Numbered from the stretch's first letter, positions 47,288 through 59,810 are shown. The stretch: 64,000 nt of DNA from Vitellaria paradoxa (GCA_019916065.1 CM034238.1:41193677-41257676); one strand, 5' to 3'. Made by a program: numbers and translations. The notes: generated by a model not told the origin, from the sequence alone.

Positions 47288-48187
47288 TGTTCGGCTGTAA
47301 ATTTTACCGTCGAAACCGTTGACCACGCCAACTAAAAATTTGCCCGTGAACCTGCCGAACAAAGACAAGAGAAAGGTTACGACTAGAGAAGGGATCTCTG
47401 GCTGGAAAACCCTCCGATACTTAAGTCAGTAAATCACCTTTCGGAGAGAACTTTTTTAGAAAAAATGAGTAATTAGATCAGTTGGTAATAGTCGGCTTAC
47501 CTTGATTGTCAAGTGGAATGTCGTATTTGTAGTAATGTCAATAATAAATAAAATAAAATAAAATAAAATAATACCTATGATTTGACTGCATCCATGCTTC
47601 CGTATACCTCTTTTCTTTCCTTACTTTAAATGCCTTTCACTTCTTATTAAATACCCCATACCTTTCATTAAATGCTTCTGGCAGTTAAATATGGCTATGT
47701 AGCCGTAATTCAATTGTCAAACTGTTTACCTGTCACATCTATCAATTACTCGTAACGAAACAAACTAATTTAGTTCATTCCTCAGAGATAAATACTAAGT
47801 TCAATCATAACTATGGCGCATTTATGGTTGTGATCCCTTGTTAATGTCGTGGGTCCCAGGCCTAATGTTTATTAGCCACCCATCGATGGGCCAAACAAAT
47901 TAACTACTAAGGTCTTCGGCCACTGCCACGTGGCAACACATTATCCATAGATACGGAGAATCAGGGTATCCGTTAGAATATTAATCCAAAGACGTGTGTC
48001 AATGTATAACACTCACGTGGAACCCTCATGCCATCAATTAACTGTTCGGCAGAACGCCACGTGTCATGTGTTAACGTGTTCGGTCAATGACTACATGACA
48101 CACTCAAATATGTTCGGCATTGGGTCACGTGGCATCTTAACTACACTGTTCGGCACTCCATATGTCAAATTATTATTTTACCCAACA
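47288..48187 (-). repeat. 3' LTR of the Tat-like element
   Basis: On the + strand it runs from TGTTCGGCTGTAAATTTTAC to TTTTACCCAACA, so on the coding strand it starts TGTTGGG and ends CCGAACA with matched TGTT/AACA ends. A polypurine tract (AAGTGGGGCAAAA on the minus strand) abuts it at 48188-48200. The partner LTR is not in the window. Confidence 0.75.
47927..48153. promoter_or_regulatory. cluster of four G-boxes and four TGTTCGG words in the LTR
   Basis: CACGTG occurs at 47927, 48014, 48058 and 48126; TGTTCGG at 48043, 48077, 48111 and 48147. They lie near the LTR start, in the U3 part for the minus-strand element. CACGTG is the core bound by plant bZIP and bHLH factors; regulation by them is inference. 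Confidence 0.6.
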
Positions 48188-48672
48188 TTTTGCCCCACTT
48201 TGGTTGGAAAAATATATTTTTCGAGCAGAGTAGTAAGTCAGAAGGCCTTACCTTACCGATCCCTTCAATTTTTCCCGTGCGATTTATCGTTTAGTGTCCT
48301 CCTGATGTGCTTCAAATCCGATTGGCCATTTCTCTCTCCTGGTAACGACATGCGTAGCGTCCCTTCAGCTTTTTATCTGCCGCGCCGCTTACACAGAATG
48401 CCAGATCTGAAGTGTTAAAACGTGAGTGGCCAAAAATTCAAAAATCGGGGCAACAATAAATGCATTTTTTACCGCCCGCTGTCCCTTTGCCTTCCACAGA
48501 TATACATACATATATATGTATGCACGATTCATCTTCTTCGCTCTATTTCTGCGATTTGAGCTTTCTAGTTTCCTTTGCTTTCTTCTCTGAGTTCTCATCT
48601 TTCCCAGCTTTCACTTTTCCTGTAAATCTTCATCCCTGGTGAGTGAATCTTTCTAATCTAGCGTCTTCTAAC

Positions 48673-51609
48673 ATGGGTAAACTTGCGAACGAGCTCAGCT
48701 CTGAGGAGAAAATTAAGGTTTTCAAGGAAAAGTACCAGATTCCACCAAATGTGAAAATTGGGCTCGCCAAGGAGGGCGAGCACGCACCAGGGGAATTCCC
48801 CATAGTACCCATCACTGAAGGTGGCCTTAGGTTCCCCCTGCATCATTTCCTCCGCTCTATCATGGCCATCCTAGACCTTGGACCCAGGAATCTCACTCAC
48901 AATTTCTACATAATAGTTAATGGGGTGATAGAAATAAATAAGCGATACGGATTCCACATTTCTGAGTGGGATCTGCTTTATTGCTATTCTATCCAAAAGG
49001 TGAAGAAGGATGAGAACATGTGGTATTTGAAATCCCAACCAGAAAAAGCCTTGGTCTATATGCCTGATACGATTAAATCGGAAAGTGACCTGTGCGTCGT
49101 CACGGGTCATTGGACACACAATCCAGACGAAGATCATTTTTCAATCGTCCCTCTGGTTTCTTTGGGCCCAGGTTGGTTGATTTCAAGTGCTACCAGCTCT
49201 TATTCTTCCTTGACTTTCCATTTTTTGGGAGTACACTAATCTCTTGATTTGATTTCTATGCAGCCGAACAAGCAAAGAAGTTCTAGGCCGGCGGTACTCG
49301 TGCAGACAAAGATCATCTCAATCAAGTATTCAAGTTCCTTGGGGGTCCAGATCTTTACCCCTTCGCCAGATCGGTTCCGATTTTGTTTGGCTTCAGACCA
49401 TCCCACCAAACTTTTATCGCTCCTCTACAAGGTTTTGCCACTACAGAAGCGATCAGGTGGCTCCAGTGGTGGTTTAGGGCCACTGCCGACGAAAAAGAAA
49501 ACTTCTACGCGCTGAAGCACCCAGAGTGGGTTCGTCCACCCCCTTTCGCTATTCCCTTGGTAGCCGAGCAAGCTTCTACTCCAGAAACAACAATCCCCGG
49601 TCCTGCCAAACAACCGAGAAGGCAGAGACTTATCTTGTCAGACAAGGAGGAGGAAGAAGAAGAAGAAGCTGAGATAGAACCTCCTTCTGCCTTTGAATAT
49701 CTCTCTGACTCGGACAAAGAGGGGGGAAGAAAAGAAGAACTTAGCCTTCTTGAGACTGCTGAGCTCATTCCTAAGGAGGAAGCAACCGCCATGGCTCCCA
49801 AGGTCGATTACAAGAAACTTACTCTGGAAAGAGCTAAGCAGCAAAAATTTGAGGAGGCGAAGAAGAAGAAGGCTGAGGAACAGAAGGCTGCGGGTAAAAG
49901 AAAGCTCAACGAGGGGAAGGCTCCTGCTTCTATCGCCGCCGAACAAATACTCAAGGTAAAAATTGAAAAGGGGAAAGAGCAGGAGGCATTTCGGTAAAAA
50001 CCCTTTGATCCCCCTCAGTAGAAGAAGGCTGGGACTTTACCTATGAGGGAGGTTCAGATCATCGAACCCCCAATGCTGACAAAGGAGACCTCTGAGAGGG
50101 AGGCAGCTTCTTCCAAAGACGTGCCACCTAAGGCTGTTGAACCTATTCCCTCTCAACAAACTAGGCCCGTGCCATTTGCAATTGAGTACACGGCCAATCT
50201 GGTTCGAGATTCTCCTCCATTCGTCCCAAAAATCCTCATTCTCAGCCTTGAGTTCCCTCAAGGCCGACCATTTACAGTCCAAGACATAGCCTTTCACCAT
50301 GCTGAGGAATACCTCAAAGGAGTCCTCTCTCCTCGGGATGTCCAGGCCACAAGGAAGAACAAACTAGAGGAAATCCACAAGACACTGATGAAGAACGCCA
50401 TCTCCGTAATTATAAGGATATTCCTTTTAATTTTTTTCCTTTATGAATATCCTTTTACCACCGAGCTCTCTCTAACTTTCTCCTTTATCACTAGACTTCT
50501 CTCTATACCATGGAGCTGATTGCTCGAAGCCAGGCCCTTGATGCCAAAGTTGAGCTGGACAGGTCAGAGATGAAAGATCTGAAAGTGAATGTAAGGAGCT
50601 TGGAGAAGAAGAAGAAAAATCTCCAATCCAACAATGATACTTTGGCAAAAGAGAGAAGCCAACTTCAGGATGAGAAGAAGGATCTCGAGCACCAGCTCAA
50701 CTCTGCCCTTGGCCAAATAGAGGCGAGTAAAGCTCGCGTGGAGTTCATGGACAAAATCTTGGTTAGGAAAGATGAGGAGCTGTTGGAAACCAAGGGTAAA
50801 CTTTCCAAGGCCGAGATTAAGCTGACCTCTTCTAAGGCTGAGCAGGATAGGCTCTCCGGGGAGTTGGGGAATTCCAGAGCCGAGCACACCAGATTGAGGC
50901 ATGAACTTGATGGCCTTCGAGCAGAACTTAGGCTCAAGACTTGAGCTCTGGAAGAGAAAGTGATTGCCCTCCGAGGAGCCGAAGAGAAAGCTAAAGTTAA
51001 GGTTGAGGCTCAAATAAGCGACTGCGTGGAACAAATAAGGGATGCTCACAATGACTTCTTCCTTGAGGGTTAGGCGGCTGCCATGAAGAAGAACAACATT
51101 GATCACACTAACCCTATATATACAGAGGTCCCTTATCCAGATCCGCAACGTCCAACTTCTCAGTTTAGCTTTGAACGCCCACCTCAGACTCCTTTCATCC
51201 AAACTATCGAAGAAAACATTGAGGAGGGAGAGGTTGAAGTGGAGAGTTCCCAGAAGGACACTACTTCCCAGGGACTCAAAGAAATTAGTCTAATTATGAA
51301 GAGTGATCCTACTAAAGAGGGAGAGAAGTAAGCCCCTCAGCCCTTTTTGTTTTTTCTTATCATTCCATTCATTTGTAGAAGCACACCGAACAATGTAATT
51401 TTTCCATCTTGAATGAATGGAAGTATTCCAGTCTTTTCTGATCATTTCCCTTGCTTGACTTTTCATGTCTTTTCCTCTTTAGAACTGTTGATGAACTTAT
51501 TAAAGAATATTTTGACTTGGTTGCTGATGAAGCAATTGGAAGAGCAGCCGAAGAGTATCTTGAAGTGTTCTCCCATGAAATAGCTACAAATCCTTATAAT
51601 AAATGTTGA
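48673..51609 (+). pseudogene. spliced antisense ORF of the Tat-like element (putative gypsy-type transposon domain plus coiled coil)
   Basis: ATG at 48673 starts M-G-K-L-A-N-E-L-S-S; an in-frame ATG at 48643 is possible. The first exon carries the region resembling Transposase_28 (PF04195), with G-G-L-R-F-P-L-H-H-F-L. Introns 49172-49263 and 51328-51482 have GT/AG ends and keep the frame; another lies near 50408-50490. Acidic and Lys/Glu-rich stretches (49640-49990) and a long coiled coil (50510-51060) follow, and the last exon ends at TGA 51607-51609. In-frame stops near 49282, 49995, 50022, 50942 and 51069 break it. It runs opposite to gag-pol. Such ORFs are known in Tat elements but have no known role. 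Confidence 0.7.
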
Positions 51610-51994
51610 TGTCTTACCTTAACTTCATTAGGATAGCTTCCACAGTTGACGACAATGTACATTGTAATTTCACTCAGAAATATACAGTAAAAATTTATGA
51701 ACTGTTCCAGTATATGCTTTCATCGATTGGGGCTTACCTTATTGTTCATACGTTCGTTTATATGAGTGTCTTCAATGAGCATAACTTAATAATAGAGTTT
51801 CACTAAAGCTGTATTTAAAAGTTGAATGAGGCTTGTGTTTAAAACCATGCTCTTCAAGCGCGAAATATAACTTTAACTAATCAAAAGAATGCTTTCCACT
51901 TACCTTAAATTGTTCGGCAATAGCTTTCTGAGGAGTATCTCTGCCTTCATGTTAACGCTGAACTCCTTGAGTAATGACTTTTGCTTCTTAAGTG

Positions 51995-52815
51995 CTCTCG
52001 TCTTTTGTACCGACGCTCGGTAAATCGGGCATGGGTGTTCCTTTCAAAAATGCTTTTTCTGTAAGCCAAGGAATTGAATCTTGACTTAAAGGGGGAACCT
52101 GGTCGATAAATAAACCATGACTGAACCAACATCCAAAGGGATATGGCACCTTTCTGTACCAATGCTTGGCAAACCGAGCATGGCTCTTTTCTGATAATCC
52201 TTTTCAAAAAACTGAAGAATTGAATCCCAGTTTAAAGAGAATGCCTGGTCGATAAATAAACCATGACTGAACCAACATCCAAAGGGATGTGGCACCTTTC
52301 TGTACCAATGCTCGACAAACCGAGCATGGTTCCTTTCTAATAATCATTTTCAGAAAACTGAGGAATTGAATCCCAGTTTAAAGAGAATGCCTGGTTGATA
52401 AATAAACTAGGACTGAACCAACATCCAAAGGGATGTGGCACCTTTCTGTACCAATGCTCAGCAAGCCGAGCATGGCTCCTTTCTGATAATCCTTTTCAGA
52501 AAATTGAGGAATTGAATCCTAGTTTAAATAGAATGCCTAGTCGATAAATAAACCAGGACTGAACCAACATCCAAAGGAATGTGGCACCTTTCTGTACCAA
52601 TGCTCGGCAAGCCGAGCATGGCTCCTTTCTGATAATCTTTTTCAGAAAACTGAGGAATTGAATCCCAGTTTAAAGAGAATGCCTGGTCGATAAATAAACC
52701 AGGACTGAACCAACATCCAAATAGATGTGGCACCTTTCTGTACCAATGCTCGGCAAGCCAATCATGGCTCCTTTCTGAACCAACACCCAAAGGGATGTGG
52801 CATCTTTCTATTACA
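51995..52815. repeat. 146-bp tandem array in the Tat-like 3' region
   Basis: GATAAATAAAC occurs at 52105, 52251, 52397, 52543 and 52689, exactly 146 bases apart each time; a diverged partial unit precedes it. Each unit holds a hairpin, TGCTCGGCAAGCCGAGCA in its best copies. The array lies between integrase and the antisense ORF. Stretches 51610-51994 and 52816-52918 hold nothing else I can name. Confidence 0.92.
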
Positions 52816-52918
52816 CACTTAATTACCATAAGCTTTTGGAATTGCTTTATTCGCTTTCATAAAAGAAAGGCCTTTCCAATGAATGTACACAATCTTTAAT
52901 AATGAATGAACAATAACA

Positions 52919-55900
52919 TTAATGATAGTACAGTTTCAAGTGGGCTATATTCCACAGCCTTTTGATTGGCTTTCCCTCCATGTTAGTCAACTTATAAGCT
53001 CCATTGCCGAGCACTTCCAAGACGAGGAATGGTCCCTCCCAATTGGCTCCAAGTTTTCCTTATGTCTGGTCCTTTCTACTTCCCATTAGTTTTCTTAACA
53101 CAAAGTCGCCAGCTTTGAATTCTCTGTGTCTGACCCCTTTGTTAAATTTCCTTCTTGTCTCTTACTGGTGGTTGGCTAACCTTAATGTGGCAAGTTTCCT
53201 CCTTTCATCAATCAAATCTAGGCTCACTGCCATTGCTTTATCATTTTCTCCTTTATCAAAGGGTTGAGTCCTGATGCTCGGCAGGCCAACTTCCAGTGGA
53301 ATGACAGCTTCAACTCCTTAAGCCAGAGAGAAGGGAGATTCTCCAGTTGATCTTTTTGGGGTTGTTCGGTAGGTCCAAAGCACCGATGGTAATTCATCTA
53401 CCCATTTTTCTTTTGCTGCCTCTAGTCTTTTCTTGATACCACTGAGAATAACTTTGTTTGTAGCTTTGGCTTGACCATTGCTCTAGGGGTAAGTTGGTGT
53501 TGAGTAAATATTTTTTATCCCATATCTGGAGCAATAATCCCTAAATGGGGCACTATCAAATTGTGTCTCATTGTCAGAAATAAGTGTCCTAGGGATGCCA
53601 TACCTGGTAATGATGCTCTTCCAAACAAGTCGAGTGGTATCAGCATCTCTGATGTGAACCAAAGGTTCTGCTTTCACCCATTTAGTGAAGTAGTCAGTGC
53701 CGGCCACTAAAAACTTTCTATTCCCTGAAGTAGTAGGCAGTGGTCCCACAATGTCAAGCCCCCATTGAGTGAATAGCCAGGGACTGGTTAGTGGCTGAGT
53801 TCTTGTGCTGGCTGGTGAGATATGGGAGTAAACTTCTGGCATTTCTTGCACTTTCAAACATAAGCTTGAGCATCATTCCCCATCATTGGCCACCAATATC
53901 CCTGTGTAATGGCTCTGTGTGCCAACAACCTGCCCCCAGTATGTGCTCCACAAATCTTTTCATGTAGCTCATACAGGAAATCTTACACTTCATCAGGATG
54001 AACACAAAGGAGATAAGGACTTGTGAAGGACTTCTTCTACAGCTTATGATCAGGAGAAAGCCAAAACCTGGTAGCCTTTATTCTTAGTTTCCTCGCTTCT
54101 ATTTTGTTCTCTAGGAGAGTTTCATCCTTTAGGTAAAAAATGATTGGGTCCATCCAAGATGAAGCCACTTCAGTACACATTACCTCTCCATCTTTTACAA
54201 TGTTCGGCTTCTTAAGAACTTCCATGAAAACCTGGTCTGTCAGCTTTATTTGAGGAGAGGCAGCCAGCGTAGCAAGTGCGTCAGCATGAGCATTATGGTC
54301 TATCCCAATTAGCTCCACGCTAGCTTTATTAAAATCTTCCATCCTCTTTTTTGCTAACTGTAGATACTCCACCATCTTCTCATTTCTAGCCACATATTCT
54401 CCTTTCAGTTGGTTGGCAACCAACTGAGAGTTTGTCTTTATTATCACATCTTTTGCCATCAACCACCGAGCAATGTTGAGCCCAGCCAGGAGAGCTTCAT
54501 ACTCCACCTCGTTATTAGTAGCCTCAAACTTAAGCTTTATTGCATATTTAAGAGCGACCCCTTCTGGCGTGGTCAAAACAATGCCTACACCAACTCCTTT
54601 CCCAGATGAAGACCCATCAACCTCAATTTGCCAAGGTTGTGCGGCCTTCCCGTGTTCGGCTGGGGCAGATCTTACTTCCACTTGCTATACTTCTTGTGCT
54701 GGACCTGGAGCTGGGGTGGTAAATTCTGCTACAAAATCGGCCAAAACTTGAGCCTTTATTGCGGTTCTTGGAATAAACTTTATATCAAATGCCCTGAGGG
54801 AAACTGCCCATTTGGCAATCCTCCCAGATACATCAGCCCTTTTCAATAAATGGCCCATTGGCTGGTCAATTACCACTTGAATGGTATGGGCATAGAAATA
54901 ATGGGCTAACTTTCTGGAAGCCATCACCAATGCCAGGGTCAATTTTTTCAGGGGAAGGTATTTGGTCTCTGCCCCCTACATCGTCTTGCTCGCATAATAA
55001 ATAGGATGCTACTTTCCTTTTTCCTTCCTTAACAGGACGGCACTTACTGCATGTTCTGAAACCGCCAGATATAGTTACAAAATGTCTCCCGACTGCGGTG
55101 TTGAAAGTATCGGGACAGTTGTCAGATATTCTTTAAGTTTGTCCAGTGCTTTATCTGCCTCAGCATCCCATTGCATTTTAAACGCACCTCTCAGTAATCT
55201 GAAGAATGGTCGGCACTTGTCAGATGATCTGCTAATGAACCGATTGAGTGCCGCCACCATCCTTATAAGCTTTTGGACTTCCTTTTTAGTGCGCGGAGGA
55301 GAAACAGATTTAATGGCTTGTATTTGATCATGATCAGCTTCGATTCCCCTCCTGCTCACCAAGTGTCCCAAAAATTTACCCGAGCCAACTCCGAAGGCAC
55401 ACTTGGTAGCATTTAGTTTCAATCCGTACCTGTTAAGGGTCGAAAAGACTTGTTAGAGATGTTGAAGATAAGTGTTCAGCTCCTTACTTTTTACCACCAT
55501 GTCATCAATGTAGACTTCCATCGTTTGTCCGAGGTCCTCTTTGAATATCTTCGTGACTAACAGATTGGTAGGTAGCTCCAGCATTCTTCAATCCAAATGG
55601 CATGACCCTGTAACAACATATCCCTCACAAGGTTATGAAAGAAGTCTTTTCCTCGTCAGGGCTGTACATGAGGATCTGGTGGTATCTCCTATATGCGTCA
55701 AGGAAGGACATCCTGGAACATCCAGCCGTTGAATCAACAAGCTGGTCGATCTTCGGCAGGGGAAATGGATCCTTTGGGCAGGCTTTATTTAGGTCCGTAT
55801 AATCTACACAAACTCTCCACTTCCCATTTTTCTTTTTGATCACGACTGTGTTGGCTAACCACTCCAGATAAGAAACTTCTCGGATGGCCTCAGCCTCCAA

Positions 55901-56990
55901 AAATCGACCGACTTCCTCTATGATAGCCTCTGCATGCTGGAGAGCTAACCTCCTCACCTTTTGTACCACAGGTTTTGCCCCTGGATTCACATTCAGCTTA
56001 TGAGTCATAACTTCAGGGGAAATACCTGGCATTTCATGTGGAGTCCAGGTGAATGTTCCAATGTTCTTCAAGAGCATCTCCGTCAATTCCAGCTTCTCTT
56101 CGGTGCTCAAATTTGAGCCAACCAGAATGAATTTGTCGTCTTTGATGGGACCAACCTGATACTTCTCTAACCCTTCAATAGCTTTCTTCTGTGGATCACC
56201 GCCAACATTATCAATCTTTGGGGTGTCCTCAGACAGCTCAGTCAATTGGACTTGCTCGAAAATAGTCTTGGATTTGAGGGCTGCAGTGAAGCACTTTTGA
56301 GAGATGTCTTGGTCCCCCAAGATCGCAATCACTTCCCCACCATATGGAAACTTCAGCACCTGATGATAGGTTGAGGGGACCGCCTTCAGGGCGTGAATCC
56401 ATAACCTTTCTACTATAGCATTGTAGGAAGAAGGGGAATCCACCACAGTGAACTCAACCTCTTGCTCCACTGGGCCCACTCGTACAGGAATAACAACCCT
56501 GCCTAGATGCCAGACGGGGGCAGAATTGAACCCTATGAGGGGGCATTCTACTGGCTCCAAATCTTCTACGGTCAATCTGAGCTTCTTAAACAAGCTCAGG
56601 AACATGACCTCTGTTGAGCTTCCAGCATCAACTAGAATCCTCCTCACTTTGGAGTCGAACATGTCCAAAGTAATTATGAGGGCATCATTATGCAACGTCT
56701 GAACACTAGAGTGCTCGTCTTTGCAAAAGATGATTCCCTCTGCCGCAGCTTTTCTCAGGCACTTGCTCAGCTGACCTGCGACACCCAAGATATCTTGTCT
56801 TTGTGAATCAAGGGAGCAGTTGATGACACTTTGGGGCCGTTGCTCCATATGGATACCATGGATGACTGCAGGCCTAACAATATTTCTACGCGGCCTGGCT
56901 CTCGGCGGGGACTGTAATTCCTCAGCATTCTCATCCCTGGCTATCTCATCTCATCGCCTCCTGTGCTCTCTATCCTGGGGAGCTGCCTCT
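52919..56990 (-). pseudogene. Tat-like pol: protease, RT, two RNase H domains, integrase
   Basis: Protease: V-D-A-G-S-S at about residue 74 of the open frame 56848-55625, the aspartate kept. RT: F-L-D-A-Y keeps the first Asp; the Y-I-D-D box is intact at 55512-55501 but a frameshift lies just before it. First RNase H about 55060-54700. Second (RVT_3 type) 54640-54230 with V-D-G-S-S-S and N-N-E-V-E-Y; its T-D-S-Q site is T-N-S-Q, losing one Asp. Integrase: zinc region near 53980-53830, catalytic Asp in G-L-D-I-V-G-P and I-S-D-N-E-T-Q-F, then a stop, and the catalytic Glu has become Lys in G-Q-A-K-A-T-N-K (about 53465). The C-terminal domain runs to a TAA at 52919-52921. It would copy and integrate the element; this copy cannot. 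Confidence 0.85.
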
Positions 56991-58558
56991 TTGGTTCTGG
57001 CCTCATCTATAAATTCTTTTAAATGGCCCTTCCGTACCAACTCCTCCAAGTGTTGCCGTAATGATCGACAGAACCCGGTGTGATGCCCCATATCTTGATG
57101 CTATGTGCAGTAATTCTTGGAGTTTTCCTTTCCAGGAAAATCTGGCAGCTTCCCGGGCCATCTAAAATATGGCTTATTCTTGATCTGAGGGAAGATCCTG
57201 AAGATCGGCACCTTGAACACTGTATTGACCGCCTCGAAGACCAATTTCTCTTCATCTAGGAATTTAGGGCCTTTTCCCCTACTTTTATATCCTCTTTGGC
57301 CTTGGAATCTTGCCTCTTTCTGTTCGGCCGGCTTTGTCTCGTCCTCCACCTTAGCATATTTTTCAATCCTGCACATGAGATCAGACATATTGGTCGCGGG
57401 CTTTTTGGTCAAAGAGAGCCTTTTTGGTCAAAGAGAGCCACAGCCTATCCTCCTTCTGCAACCCCAACTTGAATGAAGTGACGGCCAGTTGCTCCGAACA
57501 CTCTCCCACCCATTATAGAGCTCCAAATACCGGCGGGAATAATCTCTTAACGATTCCCCAGCTTTTCTTTTCATGGTGAGGAGAATGTCGGCGGTCTTTG
57601 GTTATTTTGTGTTAGCCAAAAACCGGGTGACGAACTCCTCGGTCAGCTGCTGCTAGCTCCGGATACTGCCAGGGGGCAACTTATGGAACCATTGTAGTGC
57701 CGTATCCCCTAAACTAGAAGGGAATACTCTGCACATGAGATGATTATTACTGCTCCATAGCATCATGGCCTGCATGTAATGACGATAGTGAGCCAAAGGG
57801 TCAGTCTTTCCATCATAGAGGTTAAGCCTTGGAGTTTGGAACTTCTCCGGAGGCTCTGCTTCACTAATTTCATTGGTGAATGGAGAGGCTGAAATCCTCC
57901 CCAAAGCTTTCCTCGCCACCATGCGTGTGCTTTGGCCCTAGGCACCCCACAGCTCCTCGTGCCCCCATTCCTCTACCTTCATTTTTCCCGCCCTTTTGCG
58001 TCTCATAGTTACCTTTTCCTCATCAGAGTAATCCACATCTTCTGAATGCGCCTCTTGAGTCTTCTTTAGTGAGCCTTTTTTAGGGTACACTTTGGTGAGC
58101 GGGCCAACGTAAGATTTCGCGCCACATTTTCCAACAATTTTAACATGGCGCACGCCTTTCCTGGGAGGAATGACATCGCGTCGCGAGTGAGAGCGCACCT
58201 CTTTTTGTTCATGGGTATCTCCTTCATTTTCCTCAGTGGGGTTCTCATAGAGAGCATCATAACTTTTGTCTAACTCTGAATCAGATTGATCAGAATTAAC
58301 TTCATGGCCCACAGCAGGCTTTCCCTTCGCCTTGCTTAATTCCAAAAGAATCTCCTCCAATTCTGCTTGCTTTTCGCTGGCCTTAGCTAGCAATTCCTCC
58401 TTCTGCTTTACTGGATTTGGATCTTCCGTTTTCTTTCTCCTGGCATGCTCCAGACCTGGAGTCTGGATAACCAGTGCACTCCTTTTGGTCTTAGCTGGGG
58501 TAGAACCGTCCCCTACTCGTGGAGAGTGTGGAGGAGTGGTGTTTCCTCCTGAAGTCAT
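56991..58558 (-). pseudogene. Tat-like gag
   Basis: ATG at 58558 opens a hydrophilic, acidic N-terminal part with a coiled coil (about residues 50-75); a stop at about 57938 interrupts it and the same frame continues through T-A-L-Q-W-F-H-K-L-P-P-G-S-I, the Retrotrans_gag core, with stops near 57653 and 57600. A frameshift precedes 57412. A knuckle-like segment with G-H-H-T-G-F-C-R-S-L lies near 57070, followed by the usual E-E-L-V-R-K-G-H-L-K-E-F. A 20-base duplication (TTTTTGGTCAAAGAGAGCC) sits at about 57402-57438. It would form the particle. Confidence 0.8.
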
Positions 58559-58598
58559 AGTGAAAATGACTGCTAGAAGACTGCTTGTTCTTGTTTAA

Positions 58599-58677
58599 TT
58601 ACCTCACTTCAAGATAAAAGCTCAAATGAAAATTCAGATTATAAATTCAAAGTTAAAGAAAATGTTAAGTGAGGTAA
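58599..58677. repeat. 79-bp segment with 11-bp inverted ends at the junction of two elements
   Basis: TTACCTCACTT at about 58599 and AAGTGAGGTAA at about 58667 are exact inverse copies. The segment lies where Tat-like sequence gives way to the next element. It could be a tiny fold-back insertion or a chance hairpin. Confidence 0.45.
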
Positions 58678-59783
58678 GTCAAGACAAGTTTTCCCCCAAG
58701 TGCAAGGTGTGGTTGAAGCACAAAATAACTGGTAAGTCCCAGGTCATTTCCACAGGGATCTAGGGAGCAATGAAGTGAATGACTCTAATGGAGATTAATT
58801 TGGCAAAACACTACTCACAGAAAAATGTAAAATAGAGAATTAAAATCTGATTTGGTTGGTTGATGATTTTGAACTAACTTTCCAAAAACAAAGTGAATTT
58901 AAACTAAAAGATTAAATGATAAAAAGGTTGAGCAAGGCAAGTTTAATACCAATCCAAATGAATTTCAAGTGCCAAGAGCTTATAAATTTACCAAATCAAT
59001 TTGTACTGATTTTTGAAAAAAACTAATTTCAATTGAAACAAACCATGGATTAAACACTCAATGTGCATAACCTATTTTAAGGACAATAGGAGTTCTAATT
59101 CTAGCAACCCACATACAACAATGTCATGAGAGTTCTAAGTTAAGCAACACCTATGAACTCATCAATAAGATATACAAATTTGGATTAATCGGGTCTTGAA
59201 TCAATGAGTTCTAAGACACCCAGCTGCAAATTGATTTGATAACCATAAAACTCAAGGTAAATTCATGAAGTTCGGCCACTTGAGATTCATTGGAAGGGCA
59301 TTACCCTTGCCTTGGCTCAAGAAAACTTAGCCGAGCATGTTGAAAAGAAGAAAAACAGAAATGGAAATCTGATTGGAAGACATTGCAATCTGAAATTGAA
59401 AGTTAAATGGATTTAGACTTCAAAATCTGATTACAGAAATTGGAATGAATTCAATGTGTAAATCTCCCAAAACTCCAATGCTGAATTAAAATTCCAATAT
59501 AAAACTCTGAACTCTCAATGAAAAACTCTCTAAAACTCTCTCTACGAAAACTCCACAATCTCAGCCGAATGCCCTCTGTATCTTCTGTCGTGTGTGTCTC
59601 CCCCCCTTCTTTCTTCCTTCTCTCTCCTATATCTTTTCTCTCTCCTCTAACCGAATGTTTTTTTTCATGATGGCTTCTTCTCTCTCCTATATCTTTTCCT
59701 GATTTGCCCTCCCCTGGATTGCAGATTACATCACGTGGGGAAGTTGGGGTCACATGGAATTCGTTGCTGTGAAGAAGCTCATA

Positions 59784-59810
59784 TTCGAATACAGTAAACC
59801 CATATTCGAA
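59784..59810. repeat. paired TATTCGAATAC palindromes
   Basis: Two ATATTCGAATAC words with TTCGAA at 59784 and 59805, 21 bases apart. The same pair occurs at 63447 and 63467 (20 apart), and TTCGAA at 61859 and 61878 (19 apart) inside the ORF. A single copy is at 63379. Confidence 0.7.

Larger units (their letters stand above)
47288..58558 (-). mobile_element. Tat-like Ty3/Gypsy retrotransposon, 5' LTR not in view
   Basis: On the minus strand the order is gag (58558), protease, RT, RNase H, a second RNase H, integrase (to 52919), a 146-bp tandem array, an ORF on the opposite strand (48673-51609), a polypurine tract and the 3' LTR (48187-47288). Two RNase H domains, and an antisense ORF between pol and the 3' LTR, are described for the Tat lineage. 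Upstream of gag the sequence changes at about 58600 to another element, so the 5' LTR is displaced beyond the window or lost. Many stops and lost catalytic residues make this copy dead. Confidence 0.85.

Noticed and set aside
48460..48642. 60-codon + strand ORF before the antisense gene
   Set aside because: It lies in the likely 5' leader of the 48673 gene, is Ser/Phe-rich by composition and has no motif.
50564..51202. 212-codon minus-strand ORF
   Set aside because: It is the antisense shadow of the coiled-coil exon; it lacks any family motif and contains many Leu/Ser from the complement of Glu/Lys codons.
51995..52815. CRISPR-like regularity
   Set aside because: Whole units repeat with no unique spacers, and the setting is a plant retrotransposon.
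51947..52829. Minus-strand ORFs in the 146-bp array with a repeated peptide
   Set aside because: The period of 146 is not a multiple of three, so frames change every unit; they are read-through of tandem DNA.
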